Positions 52,508 to 63,334 of a stretch of 64,000 nt of DNA are shown here, piece after piece. Under the pieces are notes generated by a model. That model was not told the origin of the DNA. It was given only the letters and a program-made list of their open reading frames with translations, and did not search any database. The stretch comes from Hoeflea sp. IMCC20628. Lineage in GTDB: Bacteria > Pseudomonadota > Alphaproteobacteria > Rhizobiales > Rhizobiaceae. Each line of letters opens with the position of its first letter. Within the stretch, counting starts at the first letter, position 1. The stretch lies in assembly GCF_001011155.1 (NCBI RefSeq), contig NZ_CP011479.1:4599662-4663661 (forward strand), in the 5' to 3' direction. The position numbers were made by a program, and so were the translations under genes.

Positions 52508-53386
52508 ATGCCTTCACTCAAGGATCTGAAAAACCGGATCGCCTCCGTCAAGGCGACGCAGAAGATCACCAAAGCGATGCAAATGGTCGCAGCGGCGAAG
52601 CTTCGGCGTGCCCAGGAGGCGGCCGAGGCCGCACGGCCTTATTCGCAACGCATGGCTGCGGTGATGTCCAACATCGCCGAAGCTGTGGGTAGTGGCGATG
52701 ACGCGCCGCGTCTGATGACAGGAACCGGAAAGGACGACGTGCATCTGCTCGTCGTCTGTACCGCTGAACGTGGCATGTGTGGCGGTTTCAATTCGCAGAT
52801 CGCCCGCTTTGCACGCGAACAGGTTCGCCGCTTGCTGGCTGACGGCAAGACTGTCAAGATCCTGTGCGTCGGCAAGAAGGGCTACGATATCCTTCGCCGC
52901 GAATATTCGGCTCTGATCATCGAGCGTGTGGATTTCCGCGAAGTCAAGCAGATGAGCTTTGCCCAGGCCGAACTGGTCGCGGACAAGGTCATGGATCTGT
53001 TCGAAAAGGGCGGCTTTGACGTTTGTACTCTGTACTATTCGGAGTTCAAATCGGTCATCAGCCAGGTCCCGACCGGACAGCAACTGATCCCGGCGACCAC
53101 CGGAGCAGAGGCTGCCGACGCAAGCGCCTCGGCGATCTACGATTACGAGCCGGGTGCGGAGGAAATCCTCGAGGATCTGCTTCCGCGTTCGATCAAGGTG
53201 CAGATCTTCAGGGCGCTGCTCGAAAACGTTGCAGGTGAGATGGGCGCGAAAATGTCCGCCATGGACAACGCAACCCGCAATGCTGGCGAGATGATCGACA
53301 AATTGTCGATGAGCTACAACCGTCAGCGGCAGGCCCAGATCACCAAGGAACTCATTGAAATCATTTCGGGCGCGGAAGCGCTCTAA
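52508..53386 (+). CDS. atpG: ATP synthase F1 subunit gamma
   Basis: A 292-residue gamma subunit, the rotating central shaft. The N-terminal helix ([21 protein letters not shown]) and the C-terminal helix ([28 protein letters not shown], in parts) form the expected coiled coil. The [13 protein letters not shown] segment marks the central domain. Start ATG 52508. Confidence 0.96.
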   Translation: MPSLKDLKNRIASVKATQKITKAMQMVAAAKLRRAQEAAEAARPYSQRMAAVMSNIAEAVGSGDDAPRLMTGTGKDDVHLLVVCTAERGMCGGFNSQIARFAREQVRRLLADGKTVKILCVGKKGYDILRREYSALIIERVDFREVKQMSFAQAELVADKVMDLFEKGGFDVCTLYYSEFKSVISQVPTGQQLIPATTGAEAADASASAIYDYEPGAEEILEDLLPRSIKVQIFRALLENVAGEMGAKMSAMDNATRNAGEMIDKLSMSYNRQRQAQITKELIEIISGAEAL

Positions 53387-54952
<1,566 letters not shown>

Positions 54953-55030
54953 ACCTGAAATTGCCCGCGCATTCCGGCACTCGCCGGTTTGCGCGGTGCA
55001 CCCGAACAGCACTGCGATAAAGTGAACGTC

Positions 55031-55429
55031 ATGGCTGACAGCTTCAATTTTGAACTCGTATCCCCGGAACGGCTGCTTTTCTCGGCAACCGCGACCGAAG
55101 TCGTCATTCCCGGCACCGACGGTGAAATGACGGTGATGGCGCATCACGCACCAACCATGACCACGATCAAGCCTGGCGTGGTCACCGTGGTGACCGCCGA
55201 TGGCAACACCGAACGTTTCGTGGTGTTTGGCGGCTTTGCCGACATCGTGCCTGAAGGCTGCACGTTGCTGGCCGAATCGGCAATGGCAGTGGGCGACATC
55301 GACCGCAGCGATCTTGCCCAACGGCTTCAGAATGCGCGCGAAGATGTGACGGACGCATCAAACGACGCCTCCAAGCAGAAGGCGCAGGAATATCTCGATC
55401 ATCTGACCACGCTGGAAGCAGCGATCTAG
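55031..55429 (+). CDS. atpC: ATP synthase F1 subunit epsilon
   Basis: A 132-residue epsilon subunit: beta-sandwich domain (FNFELVSPERLLFSATA, GTDGEMTVMAHHAP) and a short C-terminal helical hairpin. It couples gamma rotation and regulates ATPase activity. ATG 55031; the frame is open to 54989. A terminator lies 30 bases downstream. Confidence 0.96.
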   Translation: MADSFNFELVSPERLLFSATATEVVIPGTDGEMTVMAHHAPTMTTIKPGVVTVVTADGNTERFVVFGGFADIVPEGCTLLAESAMAVGDIDRSDLAQRLQNAREDVTDASNDASKQKAQEYLDHLTTLEAAI

Positions 55430-55458
55430 ATCCAGCGGTCATTCAGATGCGTTTTGTC

Positions 55459-55482
55459 AGGCGGCTTTCGGGCCGCCTTTTT
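55459..55482 (+). terminator. Intrinsic terminator of the atp operon
   Basis: AGGCGGC (55459-55465) pairs with GCCGCCT (55472-55478) around TTTCGG and is followed by a T-run to 55482. It closes atpHAGDC. Confidence 0.88.
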
Positions 55483-55505
55483 CGTGGCGTAAAAGTCTGA
55501 AATCT

Positions 55506-56033
55506 TCAACGCTGGGTGAGCGTGGTGAACAATTCGGCATAGGCATCGGGATAGACCAGGGGTCCGGTCCAGCCTGCAAGCGCTCCCTTCTTCAGTTCCA
55601 ACGCCAGAAACCGCGGCCCCTGACAGGCAATCTCGGCACCGTCGGCGGTCCGGGATTTGAAGCCGAACCGGCAATAGTAATCCGGTTGCCCGAAGACGAA
55701 GACCGAGTGCCAGTTTTTCTGCCGTGCCAGTCGCAAGGCATGGCGGACCAGTTCAGTGCCGATCTGCATGTCCCGCCAGGCTGGCAAGATGGCTAGCGGG
55801 TCCAGCGCCAGAGCCCGTTCCGGGCCGGCCACGGGGGTCAGCAGGATATGACCGACGACCTCGCCGTCGAGTTCGGCGACAATGGAAATTGCCTCCGCCG
55901 TGGCGGCCAAAACCGCTTCCGATACGCCTGCATTGGCATATCCAGAGGCTTCGAGAGCCGCAATGGCCGGCACATCAGCGGCATTGCTGTCGCGATAGAT
56001 TGCCTTTGCGGCGATGCATTTGCGTTCAGACAT
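55506..56033 (-). CDS. GNAT family N-acetyltransferase
   Basis: A 175-residue GNAT protein of the YhbS-like group: strands VVGHILLTPV, ALDPLAILPAWRDMQIGTELVRHAL (binding loop) and VFGQPDYYCRFGF. Substrate unknown. ATG 56033 lies inside the last codons of the racemase gene (eight-base overlap), so it is coupled to it. Confidence 0.88.
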   Translation of the reverse strand: MSERKCIAAKAIYRDSNAADVPAIAALEASGYANAGVSEAVLAATAEAISIVAELDGEVVGHILLTPVAGPERALALDPLAILPAWRDMQIGTELVRHALRLARQKNWHSVFVFGQPDYYCRFGFKSRTADGAEIACQGPRFLALELKKGALAGWTGPLVYPDAYAELFTTLTQR

Positions 56034-56733
56034 AATATTCCTCGATCGATCGCCGCACAGCCGCCCTGGCGTGCAATCTGGTGGTATCATAGGCCGGGAT
56101 GGTGTCGCTATCGGGTGGGACCATTAACGTGAGTTCCGGGCAGCCCAGAATGATTGCATCAGCGCCCCGATCGCTCAGCTTTCGGATCAAATCGTTCAGA
56201 TAGGTCTGCAGTCCTGGCCGTATCACACCGGCACTGAGTTCAGTGTAGATGATCTGATCTAGTTGGACACGGTCTTCTCTCTCGGGGATGATGGTTGAAA
56301 TGCCGAAGGTTCGCTCCAAACGATGACTATAGACATCGGTCTCCATGGTGGCGCGAGTGCCGAGCAGACCGACTTTACCAAATCCGTCCGCTGCAATTTC
56401 CGACCCGACGGGGTCGGCTATATGCAAGAGGTCAAGGCCCGATTCGGCGCTGATGGCGTCGCTGACCTGGTGTATGGAGTTGGCCGCCAAGACGATGAAT
56501 TTGGCGCCGCCCGCCTTTAGTCCGCTCCCGGCCTCGGCAAGAACAGAGCGGATGGAGCCCCAATCATCATTGGCGCGGTATTCCCTGATTTGCTGGTAAT
56601 TGACCGAATGAAGCAATACCCGTGCGGTGTGATCATCGCCGAGTTGTTTGCGCGCATATTCATTCATCAGGCGGTAATAGGTTGCCGTTGTCTTCCAGCC
56701 ATTGATGCCACCCAACAGGCCTATCAGGTTCAT
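56026..56733 (-). CDS. Aspartate/glutamate racemase family protein lacking the first catalytic residue
   Basis: A 235-residue member of the Asp/Glu racemase family (YgeA-like). The N-terminal motif is [20 protein letters not shown], a variant of the usual GGMSW pattern. The first catalytic position in this family is Cys or Thr just before the N-[ST]-[MI]-H motif; here residues 83-88 read AANSIH, so it is Ala84. The second, Cys198 in [10 protein letters not shown], is kept. Racemase activity by the two-base mechanism is therefore doubtful; a single-base or different isomerase or lyase activity is possible. It overlaps rppH by four bases and the GNAT gene by eight. Confidence 0.83.
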   Translation of the reverse strand: MNLIGLLGGINGWKTTATYYRLMNEYARKQLGDDHTARVLLHSVNYQQIREYRANDDWGSIRSVLAEAGSGLKAGGAKFIVLAANSIHQVSDAISAESGLDLLHIADPVGSEIAADGFGKVGLLGTRATMETDVYSHRLERTFGISTIIPEREDRVQLDQIIYTELSAGVIRPGLQTYLNDLIRKLSDRGADAIILGCPELTLMVPPDSDTIPAYDTTRLHARAAVRRSIEEYYV

Positions 56734-57266
56734 CCCTTGCTCCCGGCCAGATGTCCAAAGGCTGCAACAACCTGATCATAGGCCTTGCGCTTGAATGGAA
56801 CGATCAGCCCAGGCAATTCCTGCATCGGCTTCCATTCCCAGGCGTCAAATTCGGGTTTGTTGCCAACCGGCGGCGGATTGATCTGAATCTCGTTTTCATC
56901 GCCGGTGAAGCGCATGGCAAACCAGCGTTGCCGCTGACCGCGATACTTGCCCTTCAGGCCAATGCCGATCATCGGCTCGGGAAGATCATAGTCGATCCAG
57001 TCAGGAGCCTCGGCAAGCAGTTCGACCGAGCGCATGCCGGTCTCCTCGTAAAGTTCACGCAACGCCGCCTGACAGGGGTCTTCGTCGGCGTCAATGCCGC
57101 CTTGCGGCATCTGCCAGAGTTGCGGCGAACCGTCATACTCGGTGTTGCCTTCGGCAATACGGCGGCCAGCCCAGACAAGTCCGTCCTTGTTGAGCACCAA
57201 GATCCCCGCGCATAGGCGATAGGGAAGATCTTTTGCGCGCAGGTTGTGGGTTCGCTTTTCCGACAT
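56730..57266 (-). CDS. rppH: RNA pyrophosphohydrolase
   Basis: A 178-residue Nudix hydrolase. The Nudix box [20 protein letters not shown] (start of box at 56) continues with TGM; Glu residues of REL.EE bind metal. The [23 protein letters not shown] start and the PQGGID block match the RppH/IalA group, which removes pyrophosphate from mRNA 5' ends. ATG 57266; the frame is open to 57353. It lies 11 bases downstream of the deacetylase gene. Confidence 0.93.
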   Translation of the reverse strand: MSEKRTHNLRAKDLPYRLCAGILVLNKDGLVWAGRRIAEGNTEYDGSPQLWQMPQGGIDADEDPCQAALRELYEETGMRSVELLAEAPDWIDYDLPEPMIGIGLKGKYRGQRQRWFAMRFTGDENEIQINPPPVGNKPEFDAWEWKPMQELPGLIVPFKRKAYDQVVAAFGHLAGSKG

Positions 57267-57277
57267 GGAGTTCCTGT

Positions 57278-58528
57278 TTATCTTTCCGGATCGTCCGCGG
57301 CCGCGGAAGCTGATACGATCTCGATACCCCGGGCTCTGGCTTCTTCTGCCCAAGTCGCGATTGCGTCAATGCTGACATCAAATGCGGAGGCCACGCCGAT
57401 TGCGCTTCCGTTGCGCCGGGCGGTACGCTCCAGGTCGTCCAGCTTGGAAAGAATGTAGCCGCGCTCCTGGGTCCCGTCGAGCACCATGTCAGATGCGGCG
57501 AAAGGAATACCGAGTGTTTTGGCGAATTTGTCGGTCAGCGATCGCGCCGATGTGCCGTCATCGAGAAACATGATGCCGCGCTCAGCAACATCCCGCATGA
57601 TCGGTTCCAGTGCATCAGGGTCCGCCAGGAAACGTCCACCCATGAAGTTGGTGATGCCGGTGTAATTGGTGATGCGGGCCATTGCTTCGTGCAGATCCGC
57701 CAGATTGGCCTGTTCTCCGGCCTCAACCGTCAACGTACCGGCGCCGGGGTCATTGGCCGGATAATCGAATGGCTCAAAGGGAATTTGCAACAGGATCTCA
57801 TGTCCGCCCCGCCTGGCTTCCTGCATCCAGCGTTGCAGGCTGTTGCCATTGGATGCGAAGGCCAGGGTGATCTCCTCGGGCAGCGTCTTGATCGCATATT
57901 GGGTACCGGTCTGGCTGAGGCCAAGACCGCCGACGATGATGACCACGCGGGTGCCGCGCGTTCCCGACCAGGGCCGGGCATAAATATCAAAAGCGCGTTC
58001 GCCGTCAGGGCCGCGAACCGGCAGCGATCCTTCAGGTGCGGTCTCAAGTACCGCTGGGTCAGGCAAATGCGCCAGATGCGGGTTCTGACCGACCTGGCCA
58101 GGCGCCTTGAGCAGAACCGGGCGGTTGTCGGGGCGCTTTATCGGGCTGATCTTGACGATTTCCTCGCCATCGTCGCCCAGTGTGATCGCGACATCGGCGC
58201 CAGATTGACCATGCAGGTTGTTGAGCGATCCATCCTGTTCAAGCTCGCCTGCAAGCGCGTTGTTGTCGATGGAAGCTTCATCCGGGGAGGTATTGGTGGA
58301 TTGTTCCGTGGTCTCGGGCCCTGCTTCGGGCTCAGTGGAGACCAGCGTCGGCTCTCCGGTGCCGATGCCGGCGCCTGACAGCGACATCCAGGCTGCTCCG
58401 CCGATGACGAGGCACAACACCGCGATCGACAACAACGGCCGCGACCAGGCACGTTTGGCCTTGGCAGGTTGTGGTCTGTTGGCCGGCTTGCGGTTTTGAC
58501 CCAGCGGTTGATGGATATTGTCGCCCAC
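57278..58528 (-). CDS. Divergent polysaccharide deacetylase family protein (YibQ-like)
   Basis: A 416-residue protein. A short cytoplasmic N-terminus is followed by one membrane helix (about 30-50) and an acidic Thr/Ser/Pro-rich linker. The C-terminal divergent polysaccharide deacetylase domain (about 190-400) has [19 protein letters not shown] near its start and [18 protein letters not shown] and [10 protein letters not shown] in the middle. The family is thought to act on glycans of the envelope. GTG 58528 follows AGAAGAAC. Divergent deacetylases are often located by ctpA and rppH in rhizobia, as here. Confidence 0.87.
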   Translation of the reverse strand: MGDNIHQPLGQNRKPANRPQPAKAKRAWSRPLLSIAVLCLVIGGAAWMSLSGAGIGTGEPTLVSTEPEAGPETTEQSTNTSPDEASIDNNALAGELEQDGSLNNLHGQSGADVAITLGDDGEEIVKISPIKRPDNRPVLLKAPGQVGQNPHLAHLPDPAVLETAPEGSLPVRGPDGERAFDIYARPWSGTRGTRVVIIVGGLGLSQTGTQYAIKTLPEEITLAFASNGNSLQRWMQEARRGGHEILLQIPFEPFDYPANDPGAGTLTVEAGEQANLADLHEAMARITNYTGITNFMGGRFLADPDALEPIMRDVAERGIMFLDDGTSARSLTDKFAKTLGIPFAASDMVLDGTQERGYILSKLDDLERTARRNGSAIGVASAFDVSIDAIATWAEEARARGIEIVSASAAADDPER

Positions 58529-58625
58529 GTTCTTCTGTCCGAATCCCGATGCGGCTTGATTGAATCAGTCCGCCGCCCCGCTTGCAAGCCAGAGCGGTGC
58601 AAACGGGGCGGCGGACACTAACAGG

Positions 58626-59948
58626 TCAGTTCTTGACCGCAGCCTCTTCCGGGCTCGGCGGGAAGGCGGCATCGGTCTTGACGCCGCGCAGCAGATCCAG
58701 CGCATAGCCGAGCTGGACATCGTCCTTCGGATCCGGCGGGACATAGGCGATCGAGCCGGAGCCCTTTTCGTCCTCGTTCTCGCCCTGGATATGACCGCGC
58801 AGTTCGCTTTCGCCTGATGGCTTCACGCGACCGCGCAGTTCTTCGGGAACAGGCTCTTCGACGCGGATATCGGGCTTGATGCCGGTACCCTGAATCGAGG
58901 TGCCTGAAGGGGTGTAGTACAGCGCCGTGGTCAGCCGCAGTGCGGTTTTGGCATCGAGCGGAATGATGGTCTGCACCGAGCCCTTGCCAAAGGATGTCGT
59001 GCCCAGAACGGTGGCGCGACGGTGATCCTGAAGTGCACCAGCGACGATCTCGGAGGCAGATGCGGACCCGCCATTGATCAGCACGATCACCGGCTTGCCG
59101 CCGGTTAGATCACCCGGACGCGAGTTGAAGCGACGGGTTTCTTCCGGGTTGCGGCCGCGGGTCGAGACGATTTCGCCACGATCCAAGAACGCATCGGAGA
59201 CGCTGATCGCCTGGTCTAGCAAGCCGCCCGGATTGAGCCGGAGATCGAGTACAAATCCCTTGAGCTTGTCCTCGCCAATTTCTTCGGTGATCTTTTCGAT
59301 CGCAGTGGAGAGATCGTCATAGGTCTTCTCGGTAAACGAGATCACCCGCAGATAACCGACATCCTCTTCGGCACGGAATCGCACGGCCTTGACCGCAATG
59401 ATGTCGCGCACAACCTTGATCTTGATCGGCATGTCGGCGCCTTCGCGCAGAACCGTCAATTCGATTGCGGTGTTGACCGCGCCGCGCATCTTGTCGACCG
59501 CCTCGCCAAGCGAGAGGCCGCGGACAGCCTCGCCGTCAATCTCGGAAATGAAGTCCCCGGCGAGAACGCCGGCGCGCGCAGCGGGCGTGTCGTCGATCGG
59601 TGTGATCACCTTGACCAGTTCATCCTCCATTGTGACTTCGATCCCAAGTCCGCCGAATTCTCCGCGGGTCTGGGTGCGCATGTCATCGGCGGCATCCTGA
59701 TTGAGGTAGCTTGAATGCGGATCAAGCGAGGACAGCATCCCGTTGATGGCGTTCTCAATCAGCTTGTCTTCTTCCGGTGGCGTGACGTATTGCGCGCGCA
59801 CGCGCTCAAACACGTTGCCGAAGATGGCAAGTTGCCGGTAGGTCGCGGTTCCCGCCGCTTCGGCGGAGCCACCATAGGAATTGATCGCGCTGACAGCTGT
59901 TGCGCCCATCAAGACACCGACCGCCAAAAGTGTTACTTTACGTATCAT
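58626..59948 (-). CDS. ctpA: C-terminal processing peptidase (S41 family)
   Basis: A 440-residue CtpA: signal or anchor (about 1-22), PDZ domain (about 97-180), then the S41 protease core. The catalytic Ser lies in NGGSASASE (292-300), and the catalytic Lys322 in TSFGKGSVQ. It cleaves C-termini of envelope proteins in the periplasm. ATG 59948 overlaps the 3' end of the upstream EnvC-like gene by 11 bases; the frame is open to 60026. An acidic C-terminal tail may be a linker. Confidence 0.95.
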   Translation of the reverse strand: MIRKVTLLAVGVLMGATAVSAINSYGGSAEAAGTATYRQLAIFGNVFERVRAQYVTPPEEDKLIENAINGMLSSLDPHSSYLNQDAADDMRTQTRGEFGGLGIEVTMEDELVKVITPIDDTPAARAGVLAGDFISEIDGEAVRGLSLGEAVDKMRGAVNTAIELTVLREGADMPIKIKVVRDIIAVKAVRFRAEEDVGYLRVISFTEKTYDDLSTAIEKITEEIGEDKLKGFVLDLRLNPGGLLDQAISVSDAFLDRGEIVSTRGRNPEETRRFNSRPGDLTGGKPVIVLINGGSASASEIVAGALQDHRRATVLGTTSFGKGSVQTIIPLDAKTALRLTTALYYTPSGTSIQGTGIKPDIRVEEPVPEELRGRVKPSGESELRGHIQGENEDEKGSGSIAYVPPDPKDDVQLGYALDLLRGVKTDAAFPPSPEEAAVKN

Positions 59949-61398
59949 TGCTTGCCTTTCTCGAAGACATCTCGTCTCTCCACCATGGATGCGGATCGAC
60001 TGGTTGACCGTCTTTTCTAATCTCAATGTAGAGCGTAGGGCGCTCCGATGCCAGCGTCAAAGCTGCAGAACCGGCAATTCTCGTCTGTCCCATTTTTGCC
60101 AGAGGCTCGCCGGAAACCACAAACCGCCCGGCAGGGACTTCGATTTTTTCCATTCCAGCGAGAATCACATGGTGATTGTCACCTGTATCAAGAATGACGA
60201 TCTGGCCATAGTTGCGAAATGGCCCGGCATAGGCAACCCACCCATCGGCTGGCGCGTAGACCGTCGCGCCCTTGTCCGTGGCCAGAACCTCACCCGTCGT
60301 TGTATGCCCGGTTCCGTCATCTGCGCCAAAAAAGCCGATGGTCTCGCCTGTGGCGGGATGAACCAGTGTTCCGGGCAATTTCGAGAATGCATATGCCGGC
60401 ATAATGCGGTTTTTGTCGGGCACTGCCACCGCTGCGAAGGCGCGGGCCCGCTCCAATCGCTCGGCCAGTTCCTGCTGGCGGTCTTCTTCTGCCTTTCGGG
60501 CAGCGTCCGCGGCGGCTTTGAGCGAGTCAATCTCGTCGGCAAGACTGGCGATCACCGATTCGAGTTGGTCTGATCGAACCGAAAGTGCCTCAGCCCGTTG
60601 GCGTTCAAGCTCAATCCGTCGCTGGCTTTCAGCCAGCAAGGCGGTTTTCTCCGATGCAAGATTGGCCAGGCGCTGTTCCTCGGCGGCATTTTCGTCAAGT
60701 GCTGTTGCCAGCGATTGGCGTTCCAGTGCGATGGATTGGCGCAGGGCTGCCAATTCTTTCAAATCAGCAGCGAGAGCTTCAGTTTCGGAGCGGATTTCGG
60801 GCACGACGGCACCAAGCAAGATTGCACTTCGTACCGAGGAGAGGGCATCTTCGGGACTGACCAGCAGCGCCGGTGGCGGATCGCGACCGATTCGCTGCAG
60901 GGCGGCAAGTACTTCGGCGAGCACCGCGCGGCGCGAAACAAGAGACATCCGCACCGATTCCTGACGCTCCGACAGACCGGTCAATGCCTGTTCGCCGGCG
61001 GTGATCCGCTCATCCAGCGTGGCGCGCCGGGATGCGGTCTCGGCCATCTGCTGATCCAGCGACTTCTGGTCGCCGCGCAACGCGTCGATATCGCTCTCCA
61101 GCGCAGCCAGCGCCTTTGCTGCCAGTGCGGCCTGACCGGCGACCGATTGCAGTTCGACCCGGCTGGTCTTTTCCTGCTGTTCCAGTTCGCTGGCGACAGT
61201 GGCGGATTCAGGTTCGGTGGGGTCGGTCGCGCGGGCAGGGCCAGTGAACACGAAGCCAAGCAGGGCAAGCGAAACCAATGCAGGTGAAAAACGGGCAAAG
61301 GCCGGCAAGCCCGGTGCAGCCCAATTCAAGGGCGCGTGCGCGACAGCAGCAATCCGGAAAGGTCCGGACACATTCGGTTCGGATTGGAAACTCGACAT
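59938..61398 (-). CDS. EnvC-like murein hydrolase activator, M23 domain
   Basis: A 486-residue protein: N-terminal signal or anchor (about 38-58), long coiled coils (about 65-320, rich in Glu/Ala/Leu) and a C-terminal LytM/M23 domain (about 350-475). The catalytic HxH motif is degenerate: LYIEIRKDGQPVDPHPWW has Tyr where active enzymes have His, as in E. coli EnvC. It is therefore probably an activator of amidases and not a hydrolase itself. ATG 61398. It is probably co-transcribed with ctpA. Confidence 0.88.
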   Translation of the reverse strand: MSSFQSEPNVSGPFRIAAVAHAPLNWAAPGLPAFARFSPALVSLALLGFVFTGPARATDPTEPESATVASELEQQEKTSRVELQSVAGQAALAAKALAALESDIDALRGDQKSLDQQMAETASRRATLDERITAGEQALTGLSERQESVRMSLVSRRAVLAEVLAALQRIGRDPPPALLVSPEDALSSVRSAILLGAVVPEIRSETEALAADLKELAALRQSIALERQSLATALDENAAEEQRLANLASEKTALLAESQRRIELERQRAEALSVRSDQLESVIASLADEIDSLKAAADAARKAEEDRQQELAERLERARAFAAVAVPDKNRIMPAYAFSKLPGTLVHPATGETIGFFGADDGTGHTTTGEVLATDKGATVYAPADGWVAYAGPFRNYGQIVILDTGDNHHVILAGMEKIEVPAGRFVVSGEPLAKMGQTRIAGSAALTLASERPTLYIEIRKDGQPVDPHPWWRDEMSSRKASNDT

Positions 61399-61505
61399 CG
61401 GATCACCCTAACCAAGCCGGCGTTAATGCTCCATGAACCATAAGCTCGATGCGATCAATTCTTTGCGATCCATCGGGATTCACGTTGTCTGCGCGAACTG
61501 CAGGT

Positions 61506-61988
61506 TCAGGATCGATGATAGGGATGGCCGGCAAGAATGGTCACGGCGCGGTAAAGCTGTTCGGCGGCCATGATCCGCACCAATTGGTGCGGCCAGGTCA
61601 TGCGGCCGAAGCAAATCACTGCGTCCGCCTTGGCGTGCAAATCCGGATCCAGTCCGTCAGCGCCGCCGATGGCCACAACCAGATCGCGGCGGCCTTCGTC
61701 GCGCAAGCGGCCGAGCTGATCGGCAAATTCCGCTGAATCGGGCGTCTTGCCGCGTTCATCGAGCAAAATCAGCGCCGCACCGTCGGGCATTGCCCGGACA
61801 AGCTGCGCGGCCTCCTCTCTCTTCCGCAAGTCGGCGGTGGAGGCGCGGCTTTCGGCCACTTCAATGGTGCGGGCGAAATCCAGCCCCAGCGCGTTGCCGG
61901 CTTTGGCAAATCGCTCGAGGTAGCGGCTGGAAAGCTCGTTTTCCGGGCCGGATTTGAGCCGTCCCACGGCAAAAAGTGTGATGCGCAT
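61506..61988 (-). CDS. rlmH: 23S rRNA (pseudouridine1915-N3)-methyltransferase
   Basis: A 160-residue SPOUT-class methyltransferase: RITLFAVGRLKSGPE start, ALILLDERGKTPDSAEFA, DLVVAIGGADGL and FGRMTWPHQLVRIMAAEQLYRA (trefoil-knot motifs) followed by HPYHR. It methylates the pseudouridine at 1915 of 23S rRNA. ATG 61988. The 194 bases up to rsfS hold no gene. Confidence 0.97.
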   Translation of the reverse strand: MRITLFAVGRLKSGPENELSSRYLERFAKAGNALGLDFARTIEVAESRASTADLRKREEAAQLVRAMPDGAALILLDERGKTPDSAEFADQLGRLRDEGRRDLVVAIGGADGLDPDLHAKADAVICFGRMTWPHQLVRIMAAEQLYRAVTILAGHPYHRS

Positions 61989-62182
61989 CGTGACCGTGTT
62001 CCGGTTTGTACGGCCCTCGCGCGTCGAAGGCCGGATCGCTGCGGTCCTGTAAAGGGCAGCAGGAATTTTGCCTCAAACCGCTGGCAGTTCAAGGATGCGT
62101 GCAGCATGTGCTGGCACTGTATCAGGTTCCGCCGTGTCTGCGGGCGTCCGTGAAACCCGGCAGGCCGGTCAGAGCGTGCCGG

Positions 62183-62596
62183 TCAGTGCAGTTTTTCGTC
62201 CGTGACCTCTGGAGCCTGCCACATCTTTTCGAGATTGTAGAACTCCCGGATTTCGGGCCGGAAAACATGGATTATGATATCGTTGGCATCAATCAGCACC
62301 CAATCTCCGGTCGCCAGACCCTCGACCCGCGGATTGCCGAAGCCGGCGTCCTTGAGTTCGGTGATCAGTCGATCGCAGATCGATGCCACATGGCGATTCG
62401 ACCGGCCTGATGCGACGACCATGTGGTCGCCCAACGCCGATTTGCCCGCGATGTCGATGGCTACGATATCTTCTGCCTTGGAGTCCGCCAGACTGTCGCG
62501 GACCAGCTGAAGCTGGCGCAAAGCGGCTCGGTCGCCACTTCCCGTCGCTTGTGAGAAATCGCCTTCGGCGTTTCCCTTTGTGTGTTCTGTTCTCAG
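62183..62596 (-). CDS. rsfS: Ribosomal silencing factor
   Basis: An RsfS/DUF143 protein. Its core begins near LQLVRDSLADSKAEDIVAID and continues with GDHMVVASGRSNRHV and GDWVLIDANDIIIHVFRPEIREFYNLEKMW (shown in parts). It blocks subunit joining by binding L14. The start is unclear: there is no in-frame ATG or GTG. CTG 62596 has a well-spaced AGGAAAGGAA ribosome binding site; TTG 62647 opens the frame but has a poor site. An internal TTG near 62521 would cut into the core. Confidence 0.88.
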   Translation of the reverse strand: MRTEHTKGNAEGDFSQATGSGDRAALRQLQLVRDSLADSKAEDIVAIDIAGKSALGDHMVVASGRSNRHVASICDRLITELKDAGFGNPRVEGLATGDWVLIDANDIIIHVFRPEIREFYNLEKMWQAPEVTDEKLH

Positions 62597-62693
62597 AGTG
62601 GTTCCTTTCCTTGTCCTGAACAGTCCAACAACCGCCGCAACTGTCAACGCAGTCGCGACGCATCTCCAAGATAGTCATTGTCAGCGGCGTTTT

Positions 62694-63299
62694 TCAAGAT
62701 GTGGAGCCCTGATTGTTGCCGCGCTCGCTGCGGATGGCGCTCGATGACAGCGAAGAGCGCGGGCCATGAATGAAGGTCCAGGCTGGGGCCTGGAGAAACG
62801 GCAGCACGGCGGCGTCGTCTTCATCAACGCGGGCGTGATGATAGGTCTTGGCCATTTTTGACGACAGATAGGCAAGGGTCGATCCGGGCCGGTCGATCAC
62901 AGCGATGGGGAAGGTTTCGGCGATGCCGCGCCAGTTCTGCCAGTGATGGAAATGCTTGAGATTGTCTGCGCCCATGATCCAGACAAACCTGACGCCGGGA
63001 TTGCGGGCCTTGACGAAAGCAAGCGTCTGCGCGGTGTAATGCAGGTTGTGAGCGGCTTCAAAGGCTGTGACCTTGACCTTGGGGCCAGGCGCTATGGCAC
63101 GACTCAGCGCTACCCGTTCCTCGAGGCTTGCCAGTTCATTGTGGTTCTTGAGCGGATTGCCCGGTGTCACCATCCACCACAGCTGGTCGAGGTCGATTCG
63201 GCGCAAGGCGATTTCGGCGACCAGTTCGTGGCCCTGATGCGGGGGATTGAAGGATCCGCCGAAAAGGCCGACGGTCATGCCCTTCTCAACGTAAGGCAT
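62694..63299 (-). CDS. nadD: Nicotinate-nucleotide adenylyltransferase
   Basis: A protein of about 201 residues, nucleotidyltransferase superfamily: GGSFNPPHQGHELV (HxGH motif), WIMGADNLKHFHHW and SSLSSSAIR at the C-terminus. It makes nicotinate adenine dinucleotide in NAD synthesis. The start is uncertain (63299, 63278, or 63338 overlapping the proA stop). It follows proA, the usual alphaproteobacterial order proA-nadD-rsfS-rlmH. Confidence 0.93.
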   Translation of the reverse strand: MPYVEKGMTVGLFGGSFNPPHQGHELVAEIALRRIDLDQLWWMVTPGNPLKNHNELASLEERVALSRAIAPGPKVKVTAFEAAHNLHYTAQTLAFVKARNPGVRFVWIMGADNLKHFHHWQNWRGIAETFPIAVIDRPGSTLAYLSSKMAKTYHHARVDEDDAAVLPFLQAPAWTFIHGPRSSLSSSAIRSERGNNQGSTS

Positions 63300-63334
63300 C
63301 TTGAGGAATGAGGAAGCCTTGGCGCGCGTCACCC

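Noticed and set aside
55506-57266. Toxin-antitoxin or defence module from overlapping small genes
   Set aside because: The genes encode GNAT, racemase-like and RNA pyrophosphohydrolase proteins of normal size; nothing indicates a toxin pair.
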